Source: JAABUE01 sp037440925 (GTDB lineage Bacteria > Chloroflexota > Anaerolineae > Anaerolineales > Villigracilaceae). Taken from it: a DNA stretch of 64,000 nucleotides. Where the stretch lies: NCBI GenBank assembly GCA_037440925.1, contig JBBITF010000006.1, positions 1 through 64,000 on the forward strand, given 5' to 3'. Positions 16,645 to 26,590 of the stretch are shown piece after piece; position 1 is the first letter of the stretch, and each line of letters opens with the position of its first letter. Below the pieces are notes generated by a model. It was not told where the DNA came from, did not search any database, and worked only from the letters and a program-made list of their open reading frames with translations. Made by a program: the position numbers and the translations under genes.

Positions 16645-19600
16645 ATGCTGCAAAAATTCGTCAAATGGTTTGGGGGCGACCCCAACAAACGCCAAATTGA
16701 GAATTTGAGCGAACTGGTTGAAGTCATCAATGCTTTCGAACCAACGTTGGAAGCGTTGAGCGATGAAGCCTTGCGCGCCAAAACGGAGTCGTTCCGCGCC
16801 AGATTACGTCAGGCTACGGATGGCATCGAAGAGGATGACAAACGCTTCCAGGTGGAACAGGAAGTTTTAGAAGAAATCCTGCCCGAAGCCTACGCTGTAG
16901 TGCGCGAAGCCTCCAAACGCACCATTGGCTTGCGGCACTATGACGTGCAGATGATCGGCGGCATCGTTCTGCATCACAATTCCATCGCCGAGATGCGTAC
17001 CGGCGAGGGCAAAACGTTGGTCGCCACGCTGCCGCTCTATCTGAATGCGCTGGCCGGCCATGGCTGCCACCTGGTCACGGTCAACGATTACCTGGCGCGC
17101 CGCGATGCGCGCTGGATGGCGCCTATTTTCAATTTCCTGGGGCTGTCGGTGGGCGTCTTGCAAATGGCGGTGGTAACCGAAAACGGCAAGAAGGCCTTCC
17201 TGGTGGACCTGGAAAAAGACTCCCCGCATGAAGATCAACACCAGTTGCGTATGGTGGAGCGCGCTGAGGCCTATCGCGCCGACATCACTTATGGTACCAA
17301 CTCTGAATTCGGCTTCGATTACTTGCGCGACAATATGGCCATGCGTCTGGAAGACCGCGTTCAACGCGGTCACCATTACGCCATCGTAGACGAAGTGGAC
17401 AATGTGCTGATTGACGAGGCGCGCACGCCGCTCATCATCTCTGGCCCGGCTTCGGGCGACCTGGAATGGTATGGCAAGATGGCGCAACTCGTCAAGCAGT
17501 TGCAGCCAGAAGACTACGAAGTCAGCGAGAAAGACCGCACCGTTTCTTTGACCGAGATTGGCATTGCGCATGTCGAGCAATTGCTCGGTCAGCCGCTGCA
17601 AGACCCTGACCGCCCCGAAGATGTGACCCCCGAGCAGGCGCGTTTACTTGGCTACCTGGAACAGGCTTTGCGCGCTCAGCACCTTTTTAAGCGCAACAAA
17701 GACTACCTCGTTCAAGGCGGAAAGGTCGTCATCGTAGACGAGTTCACCGGGCGCTTGATGCCCGGCCGCCGCTGGAGCGACGGCTTGCATCAGGCGGTAG
17801 AAGCCAAAGAAGGCGTGCGGGTCGAACCAGAAAGCGTCACGTATGCCACGATTACCCTGCAAAACTACTTCCGCATGTACAGGAAACTGGCCGGCATGAC
17901 CGGCACCGCCCTGACCGAAGCGGAAGAATTCAACAAAATCTACAAACTGGAAGTGACGCCCATCCCTACCAACCTGGAATATCAGGCCTTTGGCAAGGAT
18001 GCGCCGCTGGTCGAGCGGAAGGCAAAAGATGAGGACGGTTACGAATACACCTATTACGTGCGGCGCGATGCGCTCTCTCCCACAGGGCAAGGGCAGGGCG
18101 AAATTGTGCTATGGAAGCGCAAGGATTATCCCGATGTCATCTACCGCACGGTAGAAGCCAAGTTGCGCGCTATCGTCAAGGAGATTGTGCGTTTGCACGT
18201 CATGGGCAGGCCTCAATTGGTAGGCACCACCTCGGTCGAGTCATCCGAGAGGCTATCGGAGCGGCTGAAAGCGGACATGGTACGCCGCTTGATGCAAATC
18301 CTGCTGGTACGCCATCTCTGGCTGAAAGCCAACGACCGTGTGGAGGACGGCCGCCTCATCGAAGAATTTGTCCCCTTCAATGCGCCGTTGGAAAAGATTG
18401 ACATCAGTCAACTGCGCAAGTTTGCCCAGCCTTTAGGAATCTCCAGCCTCAATCCCGATGACGCTTCTAACCTGCCCGTCCTGCTGGAGGTTCTCAACCT
18501 GCCGGACGAATACGCTGACCGCCTGAAGGCGGTGTTACAGGCGGGCGTGCCGCACCAGGTTTTGAACGCTCGCAAGCATACCGAAGAAAGTCAGATTATT
18601 GCCGGGGCGGGGGCGTTTGGCGCTGTGACGATTGCCACCAACATGGCCGGGCGCGGCGTAGACATCAAACTGGGCGGCGAACTGGCCGAGGAAGTCATCG
18701 CTGTCGTCAACCGCGTCTTGCGCCGCCTGGGCATTCCTGACCCTTACGACCTGCCGCTGGAAGAAAAACGCCAGGCGCTGCTCAAAGCCGATCCATCTGC
18801 CTTTGGCATCTACGAGGGCGAGGTCAAATTCTTCCTGACGTACTTTGAAGACAGGGAGCGCGTCAAGGCGCTGGGCGGCCTGCACGTCATCGGTTCTGAG
18901 CGCCACGAGGCCCGCCGTATAGATAATCAGTTGCGTGGACGCGCCGCCCGCCAGGGCGACCCCGGCTCCTCGCGCTTTTACCTCTCGCTCGAAGACGATT
19001 TGATGCGCCTGTTCGCCGGTCAACAGGTAGGCGCGCTGATGGAGCGCCTCAAAGTGGACGATTCGCTCCCGCTCGAAAGCCGCCTGGTGAGCAGCCTGGT
19101 CGAGCAGTCTCAGCACCGCGTCGAAGGCGCTAACTTTGACGTGCGCAAGCACCTGCTCGAATACGACGATGTCCTCAACAGCCAGCGCGAGCGCATCTAT
19201 GGCCAACGCGATCGCGTCTTCACCAAAGAAGACCTGCGCGACGACATCCAGGCCATGCTGCGCACCGAAGTGGAAGCGCGCGTGCCGGCCGGGCTGGAGG
19301 ACGAAGAAGGCCCTTGGAAGTTGATGGCCTGGTTGGAACAGGTCCAGCCGCCTTTTTCCTACGCCGACGAGCGCATCTTTCCCAGTTTTGGCCTACGCCT
19401 GCTCCTCGAGCGTCTCGGCGACCCGCCGGATATCCGCTCTGCTGCCCTGGAGTTGGTGCGCGAGGCGGTCGAAGCCGAACACGCCCACACCCTGCGCGCC
19501 ATCCAGCGCCTGCTCGAACGCAGCGCCGAAAGTCTCGACCAGCAGATCGAAGAACGTTACGATGCGCTGGACGCATTCCTCGAGGGTCTGAGCGACAGCG

Positions 19601-20619
19601 AAGAACAGCGCCGCCCGCAGCAAATCCTGGAAGAATTGCAGGGCGTCGTTCGCTTGTCGCTGAAACTGTCCAACGAGCAGATGCGCAGCCTGGCAAGCGA
19701 CCCGTCCGACCTGGAAGACGACCTCAAACAGGCCATTGCTACGCAATTGACCGCCCTGAGCGCCATGCGCGTTTCTGCCGCCATCGAGAACCGCCTGGGC
19801 GAATCGCTGAACCTGGACAGGGGCGTCTTTCAAACCGACGATTGGGACGGGCTGGCTGCGCTCATCCTGGAGACCACCGAAGTCTTGTTGCAGAAACAGC
19901 GCGAGCGCCTGGTTGGGTCAAACGGTCAAATCCAGCGTGACATCGAGGCCAGCCTCGAGCGCGAGCCTGCGCACGACGAGAGCGCCAAACTGCGTTTGCT
20001 CTTGGCCCTCTCGCAAGGCGTCCGCACTGCCTTCGATGCCAGGACCCACCGACAGGTGAAGCAGGTTTTTAGCCGCTTTAGTTATGTCTTTCTGACGGCG
20101 CGTTACCTGCAAGACCGCCCGGCGGAAGAGGTGGTCGAAGAAGTGTTGGATCACCTGGCGCAAGCCGAAGAGGCCCTCGCGCTGGCCTGGGGGCAGGGAG
20201 AACTTGCGAAACGGGCATCGTCCCCGCAGGAGGGGCGGGCTGAGGTCCAGGACGAAGCGTATGTCCGTCAAATCGGGCGGCAGGTTCTTAATCAAATCTA
20301 TCGCCAGTTGTTGCTGCAAGCCATCACCGAGCAATGGGTGGAATACCTGACGCGCGTCGAAGCCCTGCGCGTGTCCATTGGCCTGGAGGCTTACGCCCAA
20401 CGCGACCCGCTGGTACAATACAAAAGCCAGGCGTCCGAAATGTTCCAGGGATTAATGGCCGACATCCGCGCGCTGGTCGTCAGCCGCATCTTTGCCTATC
20501 GCCCGCGCCAGATCCGCCTCACGATTACCGACATGAGCGAGGCGCGTCCGGTTGCTGGCAGAGAGACAGGCCCGGCGGCGCCCTCCGAAAAAAAGAAAAA
20601 GAAACGCAAGCGGCATTGA
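16645..20619 (+). CDS. secA: preprotein translocase ATPase SecA (extended form)
   Basis: SecA, the ATPase motor that drives unfolded preproteins through SecYEG. Nucleotide-binding domain 1 has Walker A in MRTGEGKTLVA (about residues 117-127) and Walker B in IVDEVDNVLIDEARTPLIISG. The preprotein-crosslinking region and VDEFTGRLMPGRRW follow. Domain 2 has TNMAGRGVDIKLGG and LRGRAARQGDPGSSRFY. The protein has 1324 residues against about 800-900 in typical bacteria. The extra length lies in domain-2 insertions and in a long helical region after about residue 880. The C-terminal zinc-binding motif is absent; the tail is lysine-rich instead. The start follows AGAAAGG and an extended -10 box. Confidence 0.96.
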   Translation: MLQKFVKWFGGDPNKRQIENLSELVEVINAFEPTLEALSDEALRAKTESFRARLRQATDGIEEDDKRFQVEQEVLEEILPEAYAVVREASKRTIGLRHYDVQMIGGIVLHHNSIAEMRTGEGKTLVATLPLYLNALAGHGCHLVTVNDYLARRDARWMAPIFNFLGLSVGVLQMAVVTENGKKAFLVDLEKDSPHEDQHQLRMVERAEAYRADITYGTNSEFGFDYLRDNMAMRLEDRVQRGHHYAIVDEVDNVLIDEARTPLIISGPASGDLEWYGKMAQLVKQLQPEDYEVSEKDRTVSLTEIGIAHVEQLLGQPLQDPDRPEDVTPEQARLLGYLEQALRAQHLFKRNKDYLVQGGKVVIVDEFTGRLMPGRRWSDGLHQAVEAKEGVRVEPESVTYATITLQNYFRMYRKLAGMTGTALTEAEEFNKIYKLEVTPIPTNLEYQAFGKDAPLVERKAKDEDGYEYTYYVRRDALSPTGQGQGEIVLWKRKDYPDVIYRTVEAKLRAIVKEIVRLHVMGRPQLVGTTSVESSERLSERLKADMVRRLMQILLVRHLWLKANDRVEDGRLIEEFVPFNAPLEKIDISQLRKFAQPLGISSLNPDDASNLPVLLEVLNLPDEYADRLKAVLQAGVPHQVLNARKHTEESQIIAGAGAFGAVTIATNMAGRGVDIKLGGELAEEVIAVVNRVLRRLGIPDPYDLPLEEKRQALLKADPSAFGIYEGEVKFFLTYFEDRERVKALGGLHVIGSERHEARRIDNQLRGRAARQGDPGSSRFYLSLEDDLMRLFAGQQVGALMERLKVDDSLPLESRLVSSLVEQSQHRVEGANFDVRKHLLEYDDVLNSQRERIYGQRDRVFTKEDLRDDIQAMLRTEVEARVPAGLEDEEGPWKLMAWLEQVQPPFSYADERIFPSFGLRLLLERLGDPPDIRSAALELVREAVEAEHAHTLRAIQRLLERSAESLDQQIEERYDALDAFLEGLSDSEEQRRPQQILEELQGVVRLSLKLSNEQMRSLASDPSDLEDDLKQAIATQLTALSAMRVSAAIENRLGESLNLDRGVFQTDDWDGLAALILETTEVLLQKQRERLVGSNGQIQRDIEASLEREPAHDESAKLRLLLALSQGVRTAFDARTHRQVKQVFSRFSYVFLTARYLQDRPAEEVVEEVLDHLAQAEEALALAWGQGELAKRASSPQEGRAEVQDEAYVRQIGRQVLNQIYRQLLLQAITEQWVEYLTRVEALRVSIGLEAYAQRDPLVQYKSQASEMFQGLMADIRALVVSRIFAYRPRQIRLTITDMSEARPVAGRETGPAAPSEKKKKKRKRH

Positions 20620-21665
20620 AATTGGCATCCAACTTAACCATTCCCCTGAACCCGTACAAGGCCTTGCCCAAGGTGGAATTGCACCGCCACCTGGAAGGGT
20701 CGTTGCGCCTGCAAACCATGCTGGATATTGCCCGCGCGCATGGCGTGACCGTGCCGGCCAGCGTTTTACGCTTGAGCGGTATGGTGCAAGTGCAAGACGA
20801 AGACCCGCTAACGTTTCAGAACTTTCTGGCCAAGTTCAATACCCTGCGGCTGTTCTATCGCTCGCCGGAGGTCATTCATCGTGTGACGCGCGAGGCGGTA
20901 GAAGATGCGGCGCACGACAACATCAAGTACCTGGAATTGCGTTTCACCCCAGTTGCCCTCAGCCGCGCTGAGCGTTTTCCCTTACATGATGTGATGGATT
21001 GGGTTTGTTCCAGTGCGGCTCAAGCGGCGCAGGAGTTTGGGATTACGGTGCGACTGATTGCCTCGGTCAACCGCCATGAGAGCGCCGAACTGGCTGAGCA
21101 GGTGGCCTGGCTGGCGGCCTCCCACATCGAGCGCGGCATCGTAGGGATGGATCTGGCCGGGAACGAGGCCGAATTTTCGGCCAAGCCGTTTGCGCCCATC
21201 CTGGCAGAAGCCAGCCAGGCCGGCTTGAAACTCACCATCCATGCCGGCGAATGGGGCGGCGCGGAGAATGTGCGCGAAGCCATCGAAGTCCTCGGCGCCG
21301 ACCGGATCGGTCATGGCGTGCGCGTGATGGAAGACGAGAACGTGGTGGCGCTGGCGCGCGAGCGCGGCACGATTTTTGAGGTCTGCCCTACCAGCAATTA
21401 TCAAAGCGGCGTTGTCCCTGCGCTAGGCGTCCACCCCTTGCCGCGTATGTTGCAGGCCGGCTTGAATGTGACGGTCAACACCGACGACCCCAGCGTCTCG
21501 CGCATTGACTTGAGTCATGAGTACAAACTCGTTTGCGAAGACCTCGGCTTACCGCTCGACATTCTGCACCGCCTCGTTTTGGCGGCAGCCCAGGCAGCGT
21601 TCTTACCGCCGGCTCAGAAGGAGGCGCTGGTTGCCAGGCTGCAAAAAGAACTATCAAGGCGGTAA
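20616..21665 (+). CDS. add: adenosine deaminase
   Basis: A protein of about 349 aa of the adenosine/adenine deaminase family. The zinc ligands HRH are in KVELHRHLEGSL near the N-terminus, a third histidine is in TIHAGEWGG with the catalytic glutamate, RIGHGVRV follows, and NTDDPSVS carries the final aspartate. It hydrolyses adenosine (or adenine) to inosine (or hypoxanthine) in purine salvage. No ATG lies in front of the conserved start. The most likely start is TTG at 20616, overlapping the secA stop by four bases, or TTG at 20622. Translational coupling to secA is therefore likely. Confidence 0.88.
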   Translation: MKLASNLTIPLNPYKALPKVELHRHLEGSLRLQTMLDIARAHGVTVPASVLRLSGMVQVQDEDPLTFQNFLAKFNTLRLFYRSPEVIHRVTREAVEDAAHDNIKYLELRFTPVALSRAERFPLHDVMDWVCSSAAQAAQEFGITVRLIASVNRHESAELAEQVAWLAASHIERGIVGMDLAGNEAEFSAKPFAPILAEASQAGLKLTIHAGEWGGAENVREAIEVLGADRIGHGVRVMEDENVVALARERGTIFEVCPTSNYQSGVVPALGVHPLPRMLQAGLNVTVNTDDPSVSRIDLSHEYKLVCEDLGLPLDILHRLVLAAAQAAFLPPAQKEALVARLQKELSRR

Positions 21666-21691
21666 ACATATTCGACCCGAAGGAGACCAGT

Positions 21692-24430
21692 ATGCAAGAT
21701 TTTTTTGGTGCGCGTGATACCTTGAAAACCAGACATGGGACATACGTTTTCTATCGGCTGGATGCGCTCGAAAAGGCCGCTCTGACCACCCTGAAGCGGC
21801 TTCCGTTTTCGATTCGTATCCTGCTCGAAGCGGCTCTGCGCCAATGCAACGAGCGCGAGATCACGCAAGAAGATGTGAAAAATATTGCTGCATGGATGCC
21901 TGCCCCTCCCTCTCCCGCCGGGAAAGGGGAAGGGGTGAGAGTAGGCATTCCCTTCCTGCCCTCGCGGGTGGTGATGCAAGACTTTACCGGCGTGCCGGCG
22001 GTTGTGGATTTGGCTGCCATGCGCGCGGCAGTGGCCCGCCTGGGCGGCGATCCCAAGAAAATCAATCCGCTCGTGCCGGTAGACCTGGTCATTGACCACT
22101 CGGTGCAGGTGGATTTCTTTGCCACCCCCGATGCCCTCCAGCGCAACGCCGAAGTCGAATTTCAGCGCAATCGCGAGCGTTACGAATTTCTTAAGTGGGG
22201 ACAAAAGGCCTTCTCCAACTTCCGGGTTGTCCCGCCGATGACCGGCATCGTTCATCAGGTCAATCTGGAATATCTTGCCAGCGTAGTGGCTGTCCGAGAG
22301 GTGGAAACGCCGCAATCTGGCTCGGAACGGATAGCCTTTCCCGATACGCTGGTCGGTACCGATTCGCATACCACCATGATCAACGGCCTGGGCGTTCTTG
22401 GCTGGGGCGTGGGCGGCATCGAGGCCGAGGCCGTGATGCTCGGCCAGCCCATGGATATGTTGCTGCCAGAGGTGGTGGGCTTCAAACTGTATGGGAAACT
22501 GTCGGAGGGCGTCACTGCGACCGATTTGGTGCTGACCGTTACCCAAATGCTGCGCCAGAAAGGCGTGGTAGGCAAATTCGTCGAATTCTACGGCCCCGGC
22601 CTGGATGGAATGCCGCTGCCCGACCGCGCTACCATTGCCAACATGGCGCCCGAATATGGCGCTACCATAGGCTTTTTCCCCGTAGACAACGAAACTCTGC
22701 GCTATTTGCGTTTGACCGGCCGCCCGGCCGAACAAGTGGAACTGGTGGAAGCCTATTGCCGCGCCCAGGGCTTGTTCCGCGACGCAGATACCCCCGACCC
22801 GCAATTCACCGACACGCTCGAACTAGACCTGGGGGCTGTTGTCCCCTCCCTGGCGGGGCCCAAGCGCCCTCAGGACCGCGTGCCGCTTGCGGCTATGAAA
22901 GAAACCTTCCGGGCGGCGCTCAAAGCCCCGGTCAAAGAACGCGGTTTCGAGTTGAGTCCTGAAGCGTTGCAGCGTCGAGGCAAGATTGGCGTCAACGGCG
23001 GGTCATACTTCATCGGGCATGGGGCCGTCGTGCTTGCCGCCATCACATCTTGTACCAACACCAGCAACCCATCGGTCTTGATTGCAGCCGGGCTGGTGGC
23101 GAAGAAAGCGGTCGAAAAGGGCCTGAGGGTCAAGCCTCACGTCAAGACTTCGCTGGCGCCCGGCTCGCGCGTGGTGACCGAATATCTGAGTCAGGCCGGC
23201 CTGCTGGAGCCGCTGGGGCAATTGGGATTTAATGTAGTGGCGTATGGTTGCACGACCTGTATCGGCAACTCGGGTCCCCTGCCCGGAGAAGTGGCCAAGG
23301 CCGTTTCCAGCGAGGACCTGGTAGCGGCTGCCGTTATTTCGGGCAATCGCAACTTCGAGGGGCGGGTACATCCATTGGTGAAAGCCAACTACCTGGCCTC
23401 GCCGCCGCTGGTGGTGGCCTACGCTTTGGCTGGGACGGTGGATATTGACTTGCTCCATGAGCCGCTTGGAACAGGCGCAGACGGTCAGCCTGTGTACCTG
23501 AAAGACATCTGGCCGACCACGCAAGAAGTGAGCGAGTCGGTGGCTGCCAACGTCAAAGCAGAAATGTTCCGCCAAAAATATGCCGATGTATTCTCTGGCT
23601 CTGAGATGTGGCAAAACGTGGAAGTGAGCGGCGGCGACCTGTACGAGTGGGATGCAGCCTCGACTTACATTCAGCATCCTCCTTTCTTCCAAGATTTGAC
23701 CCTTGAAACGCCCAAAATCAGCGACATTCGGGGCGCGCGCGTCTTGTGCCTGTTTGGAGATTCGATTACCACCGATCACATCTCGCCGGCCGGCTCAATT
23801 GCTCCCGACAGTCCGGCCGGCAAATTCTTGCTGGCTTATGGCGTGCAACAGCGTGACTTCAACTCGTATGGCTCACGACGCGGCAATGACCGTGTGATGG
23901 CGCGCGGCACGTTCGCCAACATCCGCCTGAAGAATCAACTGGTTGCGCCCAAAGAAGGCAATTGGACCAAACACATGCCGTCGGGCGAGGAAATGGCCAT
24001 CTATGATGCGGCTATGAGGTATAAAGAAGAGGGCGTTCCTTGTATCGTCATTGCCGGTAAGGAGTATGGCACCGGCTCCAGCCGCGATTGGGCCGCCAAG
24101 GGCCCTCTACTGCAAGGGGTGAAAGCCGTCATTGCCGAATCGTTCGAGCGCATTCACCGCTCTAACCTGGTCGGCATGGGAATCCTGCCTTTGCAGTTCG
24201 TGGACGGGCAAAACGCCGAATCGCTTGGCTTGCGAGGCGATGAAGTGTACGATATCGAGTGTCTGCACGACGATATGCCGCCGCGTGCGCGGGTCAATGT
24301 GCGTGTACATCGAGCGAACGGTCGCAAAGATATGTTCGAGGCCGAGGCTTTGCTCAATACTGAAGTGGAGGTCAATTATTACCGCAATGGCGGCATTTTA
24401 CATACGGTTTTGAGGCATTTGGTGAAATGA
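21692..24430 (+). CDS. acnA: aconitate hydratase (AcnA type)
   Basis: A 912-aa aconitase, normal in length for the AcnA/IRP group. It isomerises citrate and isocitrate using a 4Fe-4S cluster. VVMQDFTGVPAVVDLAAMR and TDSHTTMINGLGVLGWGVGGIEAEA are family signatures. The cluster cysteines are in AITSCTNTSNPSV and YGCTTCIGNSG. The swivel domain has SITTDHISPAGSI, NSYGSRRGND and GKEYGTGSSRDWAAKG. The start at 21692 has AAGGAG 8 bases upstream. Residues 71-85 (APPSPAGKGEGVRVG) are an insertion whose DNA matches a palindromic repeat found elsewhere in the window. The gene is 26 bases downstream of adenosine deaminase. Confidence 0.96.
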   Translation: MQDFFGARDTLKTRHGTYVFYRLDALEKAALTTLKRLPFSIRILLEAALRQCNEREITQEDVKNIAAWMPAPPSPAGKGEGVRVGIPFLPSRVVMQDFTGVPAVVDLAAMRAAVARLGGDPKKINPLVPVDLVIDHSVQVDFFATPDALQRNAEVEFQRNRERYEFLKWGQKAFSNFRVVPPMTGIVHQVNLEYLASVVAVREVETPQSGSERIAFPDTLVGTDSHTTMINGLGVLGWGVGGIEAEAVMLGQPMDMLLPEVVGFKLYGKLSEGVTATDLVLTVTQMLRQKGVVGKFVEFYGPGLDGMPLPDRATIANMAPEYGATIGFFPVDNETLRYLRLTGRPAEQVELVEAYCRAQGLFRDADTPDPQFTDTLELDLGAVVPSLAGPKRPQDRVPLAAMKETFRAALKAPVKERGFELSPEALQRRGKIGVNGGSYFIGHGAVVLAAITSCTNTSNPSVLIAAGLVAKKAVEKGLRVKPHVKTSLAPGSRVVTEYLSQAGLLEPLGQLGFNVVAYGCTTCIGNSGPLPGEVAKAVSSEDLVAAAVISGNRNFEGRVHPLVKANYLASPPLVVAYALAGTVDIDLLHEPLGTGADGQPVYLKDIWPTTQEVSESVAANVKAEMFRQKYADVFSGSEMWQNVEVSGGDLYEWDAASTYIQHPPFFQDLTLETPKISDIRGARVLCLFGDSITTDHISPAGSIAPDSPAGKFLLAYGVQQRDFNSYGSRRGNDRVMARGTFANIRLKNQLVAPKEGNWTKHMPSGEEMAIYDAAMRYKEEGVPCIVIAGKEYGTGSSRDWAAKGPLLQGVKAVIAESFERIHRSNLVGMGILPLQFVDGQNAESLGLRGDEVYDIECLHDDMPPRARVNVRVHRANGRKDMFEAEALLNTEVEVNYYRNGGILHTVLRHLVK
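21903..21946 (+). repeat. palindromic repeat inserted in frame in aconitase
   Basis: The core CCCTCTCCCG (21908-21917) with its partner CCGGGAAAGGG (21918-21928) matches the hairpin core at 54665-54685 in 19 of 21 bases. It is followed by a GGGGTGAG segment like the outer arm of that element. It encodes the non-conserved, Pro/Gly-rich residues 71-85 of aconitase without breaking the frame. Confidence 0.65.
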
Positions 24431-24463
24431 ACAGAGACCGGCGGTGAGCCGGTCTCTGTTCAT
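24427..24463. terminator. bidirectional terminator between aconitase and Band-7 genes
   Basis: A perfect 15-bp stem (arms 24427-24441 and 24449-24463) with a 7-base loop starts inside the aconitase stop region and is followed by TTATTTC. The two genes converge here, one ending at 24430 and the other at 24464, so the hairpin can serve both. Confidence 0.85.
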
Positions 24464-26455
24464 TTATTTCTTCGGTTCGGGTTTCTTTTCCATATCTTTG
24501 CGGATTTGCTGGCGCAGCGTCTCGGCTTGCTCCGAGCGAGGCCTCTGGGCGGCCTCGTTTGCCAGCGCGCCGAAGCGGTCGGAAAGCAGCATGGTGAGCA
24601 GAGCTTCCATGATGCTGCTGTTGGCCGTTCCGCCTTCGCCTTCGCCTTTGCCGCCATTGACGACCACGCGCGGCACCACGTCTACGCCGGATTGCTGGAT
24701 GGCCTCTGCAAAGCGGTTAAGCACCTGCTGCGTCACCTGGAATTGCGGTCCGCCATACGCGCGCACCTGCTCTTCCGTTGCCAGCGCCTGGGCGATACCC
24801 ACGCGGGCAATCTTTTCCGCTTCGGCCTCCGCCAGGGCGCGGATCTGGGCTGCTTGCTGGATGGAACGCTGGTACTCGGCTTTGCCCTGGTCGGCCTGGA
24901 TATTGATGTTCAACTCTGCTTCGGTCATTCTCGTTTGCATCTCGGCGCGCGCTTGAGCCTCGCGCAGTTCACGCTCTTTAATTGCCGCTTGTTGTTGCCG
25001 CGCGTAGGTTTCCACCTGTTCGGTGGCAATTTGGCGAGAGCGCAACTGAGTCAAGATGGTTTCGATTTGGCTGTCATCCTCTGGCGAGGAAGGCGTGCCA
25101 ATCAGCACCTCTTCCAATTCCAAATTGTAGTGCGCAAATTTCTCCTTCATCTCGCTACTGGCCTGTTGTTGGATAGCGCTGCGTTCCTGTAAAAGTTGAA
25201 TTAAGGTGCGCGTCTGTCCAATGTTTTTGAAGTAAGCCGATACCATTGGGTCGAGGGTCTGTTCAACCAGGCGTTTGATATCTCCAAAACGCTGGATCAC
25301 AAGCGGGGCTTTCTGATAGTCAATATGAACAACCACTGAGAGCGGCAGTGACGGCTCAAAGGCGTCTTTGGTGATGAGCGAGACCTCGGTCAGGTTTTCA
25401 TCGAAGCGGTGCGCGCCAACCTCAGTCCGAATCCATTTCAAGATGATGTTGGTAGTGGGGACAGGAATCACTTTGCCAGCATAAGTATTGAAAGCATATT
25501 TACCGGGCAGAAGCGGCTCATTCCAAACACCGCGTTGGCCTTTTGAGACCAGTTCGCCGTGCCGGTATTCTGCCCCTGAAAGATCGGCGCCGGTTTCACC
25601 GGTGTATGATACAACCACGCCTACATTGCCGACTTCGATGACGGTCTTGGGTATCATTTCGACTGTGGCAAACAAGCGGTTGATATAGTAAGTGCCTTCT
25701 ACAAGAACCTGCAACTGACGGCCGCGATAGCCGCCTGCTGCCAAAAAGCGGTCAGCATCTTGGAAGTTGTTATGATAGGTGTCGGGCTTTTCAGGGTCAT
25801 CGCCCACGATGGGGGCAATGATCTCGCCCTGCACCAGGGACGGGCCATCATGCACGGTAACGATCCCCACTGTGTCGTCGGTATCCTTGATCACCACCGG
25901 GCGGAAGCCTCCGCGCTGGGCGATCACCTCGGCCATGTTGCGGATGGTCTCGGCTTCTTCCTTGCTGAGCGAGATGGTGTAGATCCGCTCTTCAGTGATG
26001 ACGATGAACTGCACCAGGTTGATGGCGTACGTACCTTCGCGCAGGATGCGGCGCTGCGGGCCGCGCTGTCCGCCGTTTTTCAGGAAGCCTTCTACATCCT
26101 GGAAATCCTGGACCACCGCATTGGACGCCAGCACCTGGGCCGGTTCCAACTGCTTGCCGTCGCGGGCAAAGACGTAGCCGATCTTGCCCTGGGAGATGGT
26201 CACCAGGGGCATGGTGTGGACGACATATTGGATCGGCATCAAGTAATGCAGGCCGCCGCGCAAAATCCGGGGTTGGTAACCGGCCTCGCCGTTCAGGGCG
26301 ATCAGGCCCGATTTCACCGAGCCCCTGCCGCTGAAGCGTTTCTCGACGATGCCGATACGGTTGTTGGGGATAAAGCGTATCCCGGATAGGATGATGAGGA
26401 ACAGGATTCCCAGCAGCATCACCCAAAACAGTGAGGATAACGTTATTGCAAACAT
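24464..26455 (-). CDS. SPFH/Band-7 (flotillin-like) membrane protein
   Basis: A 663-aa protein with one N-terminal membrane segment (residues about 5-27). A large SPFH/Band-7 region follows, in which VVHIDYQKAPLVIQRFGDIKRLVEQTLDPMVSAYF is the recognisable core (about residues 380-430). After it comes an Ala/Glu/Gln-rich coiled coil (RELREAQARAEMQTRMTEAELNI, then QAAQIRALAEAEAEKIARVG) typical of flotillins. The C-terminus has a short Gly-rich hinge and a charged helix. Such proteins form membrane microdomain scaffolds. AAAGGAG lies upstream of the ATG. The SPFH part is unusually long, with repeated VLVEGTYYINRLF-like segments, so two Band-7-like units are possible. Confidence 0.85.
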   Translation of the reverse strand: MFAITLSSLFWVMLLGILFLIILSGIRFIPNNRIGIVEKRFSGRGSVKSGLIALNGEAGYQPRILRGGLHYLMPIQYVVHTMPLVTISQGKIGYVFARDGKQLEPAQVLASNAVVQDFQDVEGFLKNGGQRGPQRRILREGTYAINLVQFIVITEERIYTISLSKEEAETIRNMAEVIAQRGGFRPVVIKDTDDTVGIVTVHDGPSLVQGEIIAPIVGDDPEKPDTYHNNFQDADRFLAAGGYRGRQLQVLVEGTYYINRLFATVEMIPKTVIEVGNVGVVVSYTGETGADLSGAEYRHGELVSKGQRGVWNEPLLPGKYAFNTYAGKVIPVPTTNIILKWIRTEVGAHRFDENLTEVSLITKDAFEPSLPLSVVVHIDYQKAPLVIQRFGDIKRLVEQTLDPMVSAYFKNIGQTRTLIQLLQERSAIQQQASSEMKEKFAHYNLELEEVLIGTPSSPEDDSQIETILTQLRSRQIATEQVETYARQQQAAIKERELREAQARAEMQTRMTEAELNINIQADQGKAEYQRSIQQAAQIRALAEAEAEKIARVGIAQALATEEQVRAYGGPQFQVTQQVLNRFAEAIQQSGVDVVPRVVVNGGKGEGEGGTANSSIMEALLTMLLSDRFGALANEAAQRPRSEQAETLRQQIRKDMEKKPEPKK

Positions 26456-26590
26456 TTTTTCTCCTTTGTTCGTTACATGGGCAATACAACTTTATATACG
26501 TAGATTTCAATCCTGTGTTGCGCAATAGGCCCTGGTGTTCGATTGTATCAGCAGGAGGCGAAAAGGGTATAGGGTTGGCTGGCAATTTGT

